Assembly (NCBI GenBank): GCA_003427395.1
Contig: BFEA01000027.1
Location: forward strand, 63,761 to 107,204
Direction of reading: 5' to 3'
DNA from: Chara braunii
Lineage: Eukaryota > Streptophyta > Charophyceae > Charales > Characeae
Length of the DNA: 43,444 bases
Of the stretch, positions 1-9,334 are shown in pieces; position 1 is the first letter of the stretch; the number at the start of each line of letters is the position of its first letter. Under the pieces are notes generated by a model. It worked only from the letters and a program-made list of their open reading frames with translations. It was not told the origin of the DNA and did no database searches. The translations under genes were made by a program, and so were the position numbers.

Positions 1-874
1 CGTGCCAGTCCTGTGTTCGTGTGAGACGAGAACCACACTCCGAAGGAATCCGTGCATTGATCAAGACTAGATGACGAGGTCCTATGCCTCCCCACTTTGT
101 TAAATTGTGGCCCAGTCTCTGCGATTACACCTTCTTGCTACGTTGGCCACTAGGAACTGTACCTGTTCCTCCCAGCAATGAACTTTCTACTTTGCCCAGT
201 TCCTACTTCGGTTAAGANCCAACCTTTGAGCGCAGGGTAAAACACTTGTCTTCGATTAACCCCAACTTCCTTCCGCACTCGAACTACGGGATCTGCTTNC
301 TTAGCTTCTATCCAGGGAGGTAAGACACTCACAAAAACTCGATAATTGAAACACCGAGCCTTCGAGCGAACGCAGAAGACTTAACTTCCGATTCCCCTCA
401 CCCTCCTCCTTTCTTGGTCGTCTTCCCTGGTAGCTCATGTACACCCCTTCCATTGGTAGCATCCCTGTTACTTCTCACACCAACCCTAAGATTCCCCATC
501 GTGTAACTTTTCGTTCCCTGGTAGCTTCCACTCGAGCGGATGTGTGTTGCTCTTTCCCCCTACCGAATTTTGTCAAGTATCGTTGGATGAGAATNGCAAA
601 TCTTGTGATACTACCTCCTAACCTACCCANCTATGGATTACCAGGACAACTGCCGCCAAAAGGCTCAACCTCTCCTCNGACGAGGAGGAGGGCGGCATTT
701 TTCCCCGTTCCCCGTCTCAACGGCGAGGGTGACGGCCCGGTAACGTCTCCCGCACTAACCACGCGAGGCGACGGCCGTTGCGGAGCGCTACGCTACTCGC
801 CCGCTCGCAGTCGCCGGCCGATTGTTTTCCATTTTTCAATCATACAACGATTTTTGACGTCCCTTCTATGAAAC

Positions 875-896
875 ACCCGCGGACGCGTCCGCGGGT
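875..896. repeat. 22-bp perfect GC palindrome
   Basis: The core CCCGCGGACGCGTCCGCGGG is its own reverse complement, and the flanking A and T extend it to 22 bp. Further GTCCGCG-type motifs follow to about 965. A similar GC-rich cluster lies at 7200-7290. No function is assigned. Confidence 0.85.
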
Positions 897-1024
897 CCGA
901 TCTCGGATGGCGGACGCAGATAGGGTCGCGTCCGCGGCCGACCTGGTCCGCGCTGCGGACCCGATTTTACCAGAATTTTCTTGAGTTAAATACTAGGTTA
1001 AAATATATATATATATATGTATAT

Positions 1025-1061
1025 ATGGGGTTGTAGGGAATTTTAAGCCCTACAACCCCAT
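1025..1061. repeat. Hairpin with 14-bp perfect arms
   Basis: ATGGGGTTGTAGGG (1025-1038) is exactly complementary to 1048-1061 across a 9-nt A/T-rich loop. A TA-dinucleotide run precedes it and a T-rich stretch follows. In a eukaryotic spacer this is most likely a foldback or MITE remnant, or a small-RNA precursor. It is not a bacterial terminator. Confidence 0.85.
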
Positions 1062-1318
1062 TTTTGTTTTTTGGAATCCGACTTTGTTTAGGATTTAAAA
1101 AAAATCAAAAACTAAATTCGATTTAAAGAAAAAATATATATATATGAAGAAAAGCTGGATTTTTTTTTAGTCATTTTTTATCATGAGATATATGGTCCCT
1201 GAGTTCACCTGTATTTTTTCAGAAATGAATTTCTGTTTTTTGTAGGGGTGTGAGGTGTTTAAAAAAAATGCAGATGCAAAATTTGAAAATAAACAAAGAA
1301 AAAACTTCAAAAAAGGGG

Positions 1319-1355
<37 letters not shown>

Positions 1356-1365
1356 GAGTGAGTGA

Positions 1366-1455
<90 letters not shown>

Positions 1456-1470
1456 ATGTGTGTGTGTGTG
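1319..1470. repeat. Compound microsatellite (TTGA)n-(GAGT)n-(GT)n
   Basis: A run of TTGA units (about 1319-1353) changes into GAGT units and then a long GT tract with a few interruptions (about 1369-1470). Open frames across it, made only of Cys-Val or His-Thr repeats, are artefacts. The AATC/GATT plus GT combination recurs at 6423-7019 in the opposite strand sense. Confidence 0.95.
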
Positions 1471-1828
1471 TTTTGCGTGTGTGCACGAATGCACGCCAAG
1501 GCACGTACCGTGTCTGGCCAGATCTCCGACACCAGGGTCGGCACACCCTTCAGCTTGGGTATTATCGCAAGTATGGNTATGGCTTCTGATCGTGGCGAAG
1601 AGGGGTCATACTCATAATTTAGTGTATTACGCGAGCCGCTGCCCAGGGGTTCNTCCAGCGGACATGATCGGTCCCAGCTTGCTCTCCAGGTGATCACCTA
1701 GTGTGGTCGCCGAGCTCCGCACCTTCGAGGGTGAGGTACTGTGTACTAATCACCACGAAGTCCGATTTTCAAGGAGGCGGGCGCGTTATTGTGTTCTTGC
1801 AAACCGCNCGCTCACCANTTTATGCCAT

Positions 1829-2950
1829 GGACGGCAGTAAGGTTTCACCCATCCCCCCTTTTTTTCAAGGATAGAATCCAGTCCCGATTAGTCTGAACTC
1901 ATCCGCTGTCCATCCGAAGTATTAACGTAAGTAGATGGCTCTGTCTGTCACTCATTGCTGTCTCGTCCCAGCGATTCCCCCATGGCGCGTGGTCAAGAAT
2001 CGCAAACCCATATCATTCCATCGCAGTTAGTAAACAAGGGGGTAAAAAAGGGGAAAGAGACAGAGAGGGAATGCTCAGTCCACTGGGGTTCTTCGAAAAG
2101 AAGGGACGAGAAGAACGATCTGGGGGGGCAAGGTGGCAGGTCGAATCCGGTGGAGGACGAAAGGCAGATGGGAGGCAAGGAACAAGAAAAGGACCCGAAA
2201 GGGGAAGAGGAAAGGTCAATTGCAAAGAACGATCCAGGGGAGTAGGGTGCTGGGCCGATTCAAGGGGTAGAAGGGAGGTAAGGAATAATGAAAGGACACC
2301 GGTCTCGTGCCAGTCCTGTGTTCGTGTGAGACGAGAACCACACTCCGAAGGAATCCGTGCATTGATCAAGACTAGATGACGAGGTCCTATGCCTCCCCAC
2401 TTTGTTAAATCTGTCTCTTATACACATCTAGATGTGTATAAGAGACAGGTCGAATCCGGTGGAGGACGAAAGGCAGATGGGAGGCAAGGAACAAGAAAAG
2501 GACCCGAAAGGGGAAGAGGAAAGGTCAATTGCAAAGAACGATCCAGGGGAGTAGGGTGCTGGGCCGATTCAAGGAGTAGAAGGGAGGTAAAGAATAATGA
2601 AAGGATTGACAATGGAGGGAAAAAATAACTAAATGATAGCCAACCATCCCGGTCATGCTACCAGATCATGACCTATGGCTCTAAGCATCCATGTAACCAG
2701 TCGACCAGAGATCAATTAGCGAAGACACGCTTATTTCGCATGCACGGTGGTTGATCAACAGTTGCGATCGCTGGAGCAAAGCCACGAAATCGTCATGATA
2801 GCACACCCGAGCTCCTCAATAACCGACAGTCAGTAACCCCGAGCCCCTCACCATCCACACTCCAATCACCCATAGTGATAAGAAAAAATCGAACCAGACC
2901 CTTTTCTACGTGTCATTCCATATCCTTTCCTCTCAATAGCACACCGACTT
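1829..2950. repeat. Tandem duplication, copy A (carries an artefactual insert)
   Basis: Copy A starts at GGCAGTAAGGTTTCACCC and ends near CTCAATAGCACACC. It matches copy B (2951-3767) along its length, with many substitutions. Copy A is about 1122 bp and copy B about 817 bp. The difference is almost exactly the 309-bp offset between 2140 and 2449 caused by the adapter insert. No protein family is recognisable; the open frames are purine-rich shadows. Confidence 0.8.
2411..2448. other. Nextera mate-pair junction adapter (assembly artefact)
   Basis: Bases 2411-2429 read CTGTCTCTTATACACATCT, the 19-bp Tn5 mosaic end used in Nextera libraries. Bases 2430-2448 are its exact reverse complement, so the 38 bp form the circularisation junction adapter. 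To the left, 2306-2410 repeats 1-105 exactly. To the right, 2449 to about 2607 repeats 2140-2298 with two substitutions. This is unremoved library adapter joining two fragments, not biology. No transposon lies beside it. Confidence 0.97.
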
Positions 2951-3767
2951 GGATGGCAGTAAGGTTTCACCCATCCCTGCTTTTATTTTCAGGATAGAAT
3001 CCAGAACCGATTAGGCGGTACTCATCCGTTGTCCATCCCCCGAATTATTAACGTAAGTAGATGGCCCAGGTTAAATCGCTGTCCGCCATTCATTGTTGTC
3101 CCGTCCCGGTGATTCTCCTACGGCGGGTGGTCAAGAATCGCAAACCCCGATCATTCCATCGCAGTAGTAAATAAGGGGGTAGAAAAAAAGGGGGGGAGAG
3201 AGAGATAGAGAGGGAAAACTCAGTCCATTGGGTTTGAAAAGAAGGGACGAGGAGAACGATCTGGGGGAGCAAGGTGGCAGGTCGATTCCGGAGGAGGACG
3301 AAAGGTAGACGGGGGGCAAAGAATAGGGAAAGGACTCGAAAAGGGGAGAGAAAAGGACGACTGCGAAGAACGGTCCAGGGGAGTAGGGTGATGGGCCGAT
3401 TCAAAAGGTAGAAGGGAGGTAAGGAACCAAGGATCGAAAAACGGAAAAAATGATAGCCAACCATCCTGGTTATGCTACCCGATCATGACCCCTGGTTCCA
3501 AGTATCCATGCAATCAGCGACCAGAGATCAATCCGCGAAGACACAATTATTTCGTATGTACGGCGGTTGATCAACCATCGCGATTGCTGGAGTGAAACCA
3601 TGAAATCGTCATGATAGCATAACCGAGCTTCTCAAGAACCGACAGTCAGTAACCCCGAGTACCTCACCATCCACATTCTAATCAGCCATGGTGATAAGAA
3701 AAATTGAATCAGACTCTTTCCTAAGTGTTACCCCATATCTTTCCCTATCAATAGCACAACCACCTTT
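2951..3767. repeat. Tandem duplication, copy B
   Basis: This is the second, uninterrupted copy of the 0.8-kb unit of 1829-2950. Shared landmarks in order include the GGCAGTAAGGTTTCACCC start, ATTAACGTAAGTAGATGG, a GGAGTAGGGTG segment, CGTCATGATAGCA, ACCGACAGTCAGTAACCCC and a CAATAGCACA end. Its length matches copy A once the adapter-associated 309 bp are discounted. No coding content is recognised. Confidence 0.8.
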
Positions 3768-4297
3768 CACCAGACAGTCCGATCCATCCATATAAACAGG
3801 AACAGTCCTAAAGGATGCATGGTCGCAAAAAAATCGAGACAGTCGAAACGCACCCAACCCTTCGAGCTCAAAAAAGATTGGTCACAGAGTTCCGCGTCAA
3901 CCTTTATTCCGACCGCGTCGAAGCCAATTAAAAACAAAGAATCAGACTTGTATCACTGATCCCAACAATGCATGATACCTATAGCCTCCCAATGCTTAGA
4001 AAGATCGCAATCCGCCACGCCGGAACGTCAATCATTATCGAAGAACAACCCTATTCCCCCACCTTCTCCCCTCCATCAATTCTTCAACCCAGCCATATAA
4101 TCGAGCTCATACGAAAACATACCGAGAAGGGCAAGAGCGGTAGTAGATTAAACCAAACCTGATCACATAAAGATCAGCCCATTCCTGGTAGCGAGATCCA
4201 TACTACACCTCGATGATGACGAGATCCATACCACACCTCAATGACGCACTCATTATGGTGACGAGACAACAGCGTATCTTCCTCATGGTGGCCAAGC
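3768..4297. other. Intergenic; nothing recognised
   Basis: This stretch lies between the tandem duplication and the 3' end of the minus-strand membrane-protein gene. A 64-codon open frame at 3968-4162 has no recognisable features. Short repeats of GACGAGATCCATA occur around 4192-4240. Confidence 0.6.
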
Positions 4298-5271
4298 TCA
4301 GCAGAACACAGGGTAGGCAAGGAAAGGGGGTAGTGTAGAAGCAGAAGAAGGGAGGAAGGAAGATCCTGCATCGTGCTCCTTAGTCCCGATACCGCTCCCA
4401 AGGGCGAGGAGGACTAATCCGCAGATCCACAGCAGGGAGTGGCAATTCCCTGAGGCCTTTCTGCCGCCTGCCATGCGCGGCTTCATCAGAGGGAGGAGGG
4501 AGGATCTTTTCCTATGTCGTCGGAAAAGATTGAGACGATATGACGGAGGGGGCACACAAACGATGCTGCAAGGCAGGGGGGTAGGGAGGGAGTAAGCAGA
4601 TATGCAGTCGGCATTAAGGGGGAGGTTTGGCGAGCAAAGGGCGGGAAGGGGAGGGGTGGGAGGGGAGCGTGCGCGCATTGCCATCCATTCTTGCCTTCTC
4701 TTCTGCCCATATCCGCTTACGCGCCCGAGACAACCGCAACGAGCCCGCTCGCCGACAGCGCTAGCGCCAGGGAAGTATACGCAATCGTGAGGTACAGCAT
4801 CAACGCGGCCCGCCTAGCTGGGGCCAGAAGCACGAATTCCGATTGGCAAGCCCAAACTGCCATGCCGCAGATGACGGCATTCGGCAACATAGCAAGGATG
4901 AGGAGGATAGCATCCAGCTTCTTGCGCTTGGTCCCTTGCGACGAGGAAACCTCCGATTGCCCACCAGCAGGGAGGTCCGGCGTAGTCAGGCCCAGGATCG
5001 GCGTCTGCGGGGGGGAATGCAGCGAGGTTGGGGAGGGGTTGTGCGTGCAGGATGATGGCTCAGCAGTCGCTGCATCGGGTCGGATGGGCCTTTGCGCATG
5101 ATCAACAATCGCGCAGGGAGCAGGGTTGGGCGGGAGGGGTGGAGGGAGGGACGCGATGAAGCAGAGGAGCACGACGCACGCGAGCAGGGCAAGGTACGCA
5201 AGGAAGGCGTAAGTGGATACTGCATAGGCCCCACGGTCCTCCTCGAGGCCCGCCATGCTGGCCGCGAACAT
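4298..5271 (-). CDS. Predicted multi-pass membrane protein, two exons
   Basis: Exon 1 runs from an ATG at 5271 to 4721 and exon 2 from 4565 to a TGA at 4298-4300. The 155-bp intron (4566-4720) has a GTAAGC donor and a pyrimidine-rich acceptor ending TTGCAG. Splicing joins phase 2 to a frame that stays open, giving about 272 residues. Predicted membrane helices lie near residues 17-41, 119-142, 155-181 and, in exon 2, 226-244. A proline-rich hydrophilic stretch (43-115) separates helices 1 and 2, and a basic segment (about 194-220) precedes helix 4. Four helices recall MARVEL/CASP-like proteins, but I do not see their diagnostic residues, so no family is assigned. It is GC-rich compared with the flanks. 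The start is uncertain: an ATG at 5253, or an upstream acidic exon from the ATG at 5369, are alternatives. Confidence 0.5.
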
Positions 5272-5277
5272 CGGCAA

Positions 5278-6282
5278 ACGAGGCGTGCAGGTGAGGGAGG
5301 TCGATGCTATACCACTTCTTCGACGTCGGCCGGCTCCTCCAAGAGGTCCAGATCCACGAGGAAGTCCATTTCACCCAAGAAAAACAGCCCGCTAGATGTG
5401 AAAGGCCCGCTGGTTTGGTCGGATAAGTCCACCGAAGTCTCCACCTACAATCACTCCTCGCAATGATTGATGTGCTCAGTTAGTGCCCTTCGCCTAATTT
5501 AAACCGGTGAGTGGCTCGTCTTGTCACGTCATGGCACCGTCGTTGTCCCAGGACCAGGGTCTTCGGGTCGTCATATTAACGTCGTGCCCCGTCCTCCCGG
5601 TCTTCGTCATTCTCCGTGAAAGGGTCCAAACAACCTTCCAATTCCCCGCTCTCGTTGTCACCCTGTCCCAATGCTCAGATCCATTGTTCGAGTCCCTCTC
5701 GCCTCTATCTCGGTCTACCGGCCTCCACGTGACACTTGGCTCTGGTATCGGGATCGTCAACTACCGAGCTTACTCTGTTGCTTCAAGTGGTGAAGGGGTA
5801 CCTCGGTCGGAAGCTATCGCCCTCGTAAGAGTCGCGGGATCGGTGACGGTTTGACTCTGCATAGGAAAAGGTAGAAAACAAAACAAAAACAAAAACACAA
5901 AACGACAACAAAAAAGACAAAAAAAGAAGAAGAAAGAAGAAAAAGGAAAAAAGTAAAAAGAAAAAAGAAAAAGAACAAGAAACAAGGAAAAAGGAAGGCA
6001 ACGAAAAAAAGGACTATCGATGTGTAGGGTATCGTTGCAGTCGTGCCATTATTCCCCGAGGTCGTCAATGTGAGGATCACAGTTTGAGCCTCGGCTCGCC
6101 CTGTCCCTAAGGAGGTCCTACCATGGGGGCAGTCCGTCTTATTGTTCGGTATGATACACGGGAATCCGGGTGGGTTCATGACATCGTACTGTCGGTTTGT
6201 CCGAGTGCCTTTATTCGGAAATTTTTTTTTTGTAAAAACGAAAAAAGAAGAAAAGGAAAAATAGGCCGAAAAAAGGAGAAAG

Positions 6283-6284
<2 letters not shown>
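5278..6284. other. Intergenic; purine-rich stretch
   Basis: No gene is recognised. The segment 5870-6000 is strongly A/G-rich on the plus strand, which produces Phe-rich frames on the minus strand that are artefacts of composition. TTTAAACCGG at 5498 onward resembles a TTAA-flanked element end, but I found no partner. Confidence 0.6.

Positions 6285-6319
<35 letters not shown>
6285..6319. repeat. Poly(A) run of 35
   Basis: A homopolymer of 35 A residues ends an A-rich stretch. It may be the tail of a plus-strand retroposon, but no body is recognised upstream. Confidence 0.95.
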
Positions 6320-6322
<3 letters not shown>

Positions 6323-6420
6323 AAAGCAGGGGTAGGGAAGTGTCGCCAAGGGGGCTCTCTTCCTTCGTGGCCGCCCTTGCGTCGCCAGCTTGCTCTCCCA
6401 GTCCGATTCCCTGACCTGCA

Positions 6421-6422
<2 letters not shown>

Positions 6423-6458
<36 letters not shown>

Positions 6459-6504
6459 CCGCGCTGCGCTGCGCCTTCGCCGCCCGCGCAGCGGGATCTT
6501 GGGG

Positions 6505-6569
<65 letters not shown>

Positions 6570-6934
6570 TGTGTGTGTGTGTGTGTGTGGGTGCGCGCGT
6601 GGTGGGTGGCGGGGGGGTGGGGCGGCCCCTCCCCCACCACTCAATCAATTAATCAATCAATCAATCAATCAATCAAAAAAATAAAAATAAAAAAAAAAAT
6701 CGTATGAATCTTCCGTTAGAACATGGAAATATACACTACTGCGTGTGTGTGTGTGTGTGTGGGCCTGTTGGGGATGGGGGGGCGACCCCTCCCCCACTAA
6801 TCAATCAATCAATCAATCAGTCAATCAATCAATCAACGAAAAAAAAAATTAAAAAAAATCGAATGAATCTTCTGCAAGAACATGGGAATATACAATCCTA
6901 CCTATGTGTGTGTGTGTGTGTGCGCCCTTGGGGG

Positions 6935-6993
<59 letters not shown>

Positions 6994-7019
6994 CAAAAAA
7001 AAAAAAAAAAAAAAAAAAA
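6423..7019. repeat. Composite microsatellite array, three related units
   Basis: Three units follow each other. Each has a (GT)n tract, a short G/C segment (CCCCTCCCCCAC in the first two), an (AATC)n tract and a poly(A) stretch. A linker beginning near ATGAATCTTC and containing GAACATGG and ATATACA separates consecutive units. GT tracts lie at about 6506-6592, 6741-6761 and 6905-6922. AATC tracts lie at about 6640-6676, 6799-6836 and 6936-6992. An extra GT tract lies at 6423-6452. Long His-Thr or Cys-Val frames here are not genes. Confidence 0.92.
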
Positions 7020-7654
7020 CCGCGCTGTTATTATTATTATTTTTTTTTTCGAAATACCTTCACTCGCTCAATCCCCCCCCAACAAAAAATAGTTTTTTTT
7101 TCATTTTTTTTTGTTTGAGGGGGTGGGGCTGGGGATGCGCCGCCCCATGGCCCTTCCCGAATCCCGAACCCCCCTCCCCACTGGCCGCCACGTGGCCTCA
7201 AAGGCCGCGCGGCCGCGCGGACACGTCCGCGGGGTCGCGGCCTAGGCCACGGTCGCGGACTTGGCCGCGGATGGCCGCCGCCGAGGGGGATTCATAGCAT
7301 CCCTTCGCTACGTCAGAGGGCTAATTTAGTCTTTTTTTTTAAATAATAAAATAAGGACGAAGATTTTGGAATCAGTTGTTGCTCCTTCCACTTCTGGCAA
7401 GTTACCATGGCTAGGTCCCACTTGCACGAATTAAGAGGATACTGACCGTAGATAGCAAAGATCAATGACCGAAATCTCCTAATCCGTGCAAGTGGGACCT
7501 TGCCCCCGGTCTTCGGATTCCACAACCAGGACCTGTTGTTCGCAGACAGGAGGCTGTGAGTAGGCCATACTCACACAAGGACTTTTCTAAATCTATCTAC
7601 CCCTAGTTACGGCCAGAGCTGGACGAATCTGATGGCATTCACGTCCACAGCTTA
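7020..7654. other. Intergenic; GC-rich patch
   Basis: No gene is recognised. A cluster of GTCCGCGG-like motifs (about 7200-7290) resembles the one at 875-965. The pair AAGTGGGACC / GGTCCCACTT (7415 and 7490 areas) forms an inverted repeat around an AT-rich core. Confidence 0.55.
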
Positions 7655-8058
7655 GAGCCTTGTTCCACACCACTTGAAAACTTGAATACTCAAGTTTCAA
7701 GTGAGCACTAAACGAGAAATTGTGATTGATTTACCCTTACTCGATTTATGGTTCCATGGACACTTGAGGAAACCCTTGAACAGCCTGCACTTGAAACCGA
7801 ACTCTACGGCTTGACCAATCCTGGACCACGATCGCCAACTAGAAAAAAAAAAAAAAAAAAAAAAAAGCCCCGTGCTCAAGGTACCTCCAGGGAGGTACCT
7901 TGAATTCAAGTGTGATTTTGCCCCAAGGCCACTCGAGTTTCAAGTACACACACTTGAGAGCAGGAAAGTGAAAACATTGCGGCGGGGTCATTAGGGAGGG
8001 GTGGAACAAAGAATTTTATGTCAACCCTTGAGAGTTCAAGTGGTGTCGAACGAGGTCC
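7655..8058. mobile_element. Tourist-like MITE (PIF/Harbinger type), 404 bp
   Basis: The left end (7655-7678, GAGCCTTGTTCCACACCACT...) and the reverse complement of the right end (8035-8058, GGACCTCGTTCGACACCACT...) match at 20 of 24 positions. Both ends are flanked by TTA (7652-7654 and 8059-8061), the target-site duplication expected of PIF/Harbinger elements. Ends of the form GRGCCTTGTTC are typical of Tourist MITEs. There is no transposase. The body contains a 24-A run (7843-7866), a 28-bp palindrome (7876-7903) and many ACTTGA/TCAAGT motifs. Confidence 0.75.
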
Positions 8059-8502
8059 TTAGTTGAAGAAGTCCTACTGACAGTGTGAGTGAGTACGCCC
8101 TTAGACGGGTTGCTAGTGGGCGTTTCCGTTTCGGGTATGTCATCGCAGGTTAGGAGGGGTTTAGAGGGCATCGGTAGATAGGTATGTAGGAAGGGTGCGG
8201 TCGTTGTTCGCAGCCCGTAGGGGCTGCGTGTACCACCATTGCCTTTTGTCGTTTTGTTTCGTGCACTCCAACGGTCGTCGGGCGTCTACTGGTAGTCCAG
8301 GCACGTGACGGTCGTCGGGAAGGTGGCGGGACTAAGAAAGAGGGGTTAAAGCCTTAAAGAATTCGTAGGCGGCCTGCATTTATGGGCGGCAGCCGAAATT
8401 TTGAGGGCAGGCCACCCTATACCGGGTGCTTGTGTGGATGGTTTTTTGACATCTTGGAGGGTCGACTTTTTCTTGTTTTTGATTGGTTGGTGCTGTTTCG
8501 TG
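8059..8502. other. Intergenic between MITE and LINE tail
   Basis: No gene or repeat is recognised. The stretch runs up to the poly(T) that marks the 3' end of the minus-strand LINE. Confidence 0.55.
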
Positions 8503-8529
<27 letters not shown>

Positions 8530-8533
<4 letters not shown>

Positions 8534-8951
8534 GGAAAAAAACAACATTGGTCACGAGGCCGGGGTCCTCACAATTCAACCCGGAGTTATCCCGGCAGCA
8601 TCAGCCGGTTTCGCTTATGAGTTCACCGAAACCAATTTTAATGCCTCAGAGAACATACAATGTCCAAAAGAAACAATCTGCTATAACGATTCCCTACCCA
8701 TCTTTCCAAAGGCCCCTCCCAAACTACTACTCCTTCCCTAACTATTCCTATACTTACCATTCCAACCCAAGGACTCAACTACACAGACCTAGAAGTCAGT
8801 CTGAACTAAACTCGGCCTAAATAGGGCGGCCGAGAGGAAACTTATTCCTTTGCGGCCAAGCGTGACACTCTCCTTCCCCCAACCATCACGATCTACTGTG
8901 GCCGCCGACTGGAACTGAGTGCACCTGGTTCTTTCCTTTCCTCCCACCCTC
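8530..8951 (-). other. LINE 3' untranslated region
   Basis: On the minus strand this lies between the end of the LINE C-terminal reading frame and the poly(A) tail at 8503-8529. The small plus-strand open frames here have no recognisable features. Assignment rests on position. Confidence 0.5.
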
Positions 8952-9227
8952 TTAGACGGATAACCAAGGAGAGAGAACCAGTTTCCCCTCCACTGTAACC
9001 CCTGCCAACTGATTTCCCCTTGCCCATATGAACAGGAACCAATTTCTGTCTGTCGTGGACCTGCCTTGATCTCCCTTCCTCACCCAGTCCGCCATGATCA
9101 TTTTACGAATCAAGAACTTCACTTTAGCTTTGATTTCGTTATCCGGCATCCATTCATTCCTGAACATAATATTATTTCTATCTTCCCAGATGACCCACAT
9201 GATGGCAAAGGGAACGGCTTGTGCCAT
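8952..9227 (-). pseudogene. LINE ORF2 C-terminal fragment
   Basis: The 91-codon frame contains WVIWEDRNNIMFRN. The pattern of a Trp-rich hydrophobic stretch followed by IW..RN..IF is characteristic of the extreme C-terminus of plant LINE ORF2 proteins, just after the RT zinc-binding domain. It lies directly downstream (minus strand) of 9335-9802 with a frame interruption between. It is part of the decayed LINE and not an independent gene. Confidence 0.65.
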
Positions 9228-9334
9228 GCATCCCCATCCTCGTCTGTTGTAAAACAGGGGGGGTAATCACCATGAAGTAACCCGGTTCTGATTCCACGGC
9301 AGGCTCCGAGTCTATGCCAATGGTCCCCCCACCA

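Larger units (their letters stand above)
1..2410. other. Poorly assembled left end with no recognisable gene
   Basis: Nine isolated N bases occur at 218, 299, 595, 630, 678, 1577, 1653, 1808 and 1818, and none occur later in the window. Bases 1-105 recur exactly at 2306-2410, directly before an adapter sequence. I see no coding region with a family resemblance. The stretch holds a GC-rich patch (about 680-970), an AT run (about 1003-1026), a hairpin (1025-1061) and a compound microsatellite (1319-1470). Open frames here are short or low-complexity. Treat base-level detail as unreliable. Confidence 0.75.

Noticed and set aside
1025-1080. Intrinsic (rho-independent) terminator
   Set aside because: Stem plus T-rich tract looks like one, but the window is eukaryotic and no gene ends here.
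1219-1697. Long frames of His-Thr or Cys-Val repeats
   Set aside because: They are translations of the GT microsatellite in several phases and strands. No non-repetitive coding sequence supports them.
1993-2379. Overlapping open frames on both strands
   Set aside because: These are purine-rich composition effects in a tandem repeat containing an adapter artefact. The other tandem copy does not preserve the frames.
2411-2448. Natural Tn5/IS50 insertion
   Set aside because: Two mosaic ends are back to back with nothing between them, which is the library adapter. IS50 ends would enclose a transposase.
5498-5512. Another TTAA-flanked element end (TTTAAACCGGTGAG)
   Set aside because: No inverted partner with TTAA was found within 2 kb, and the end differs from ACCACCAGTAC.
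5814-6652. Frames up to 276 codons with Phe-, His-Thr- and Val-Cys-rich sequence
   Set aside because: All arise from purine-rich, poly(A) and GT tracts, and several strands and phases are open together.
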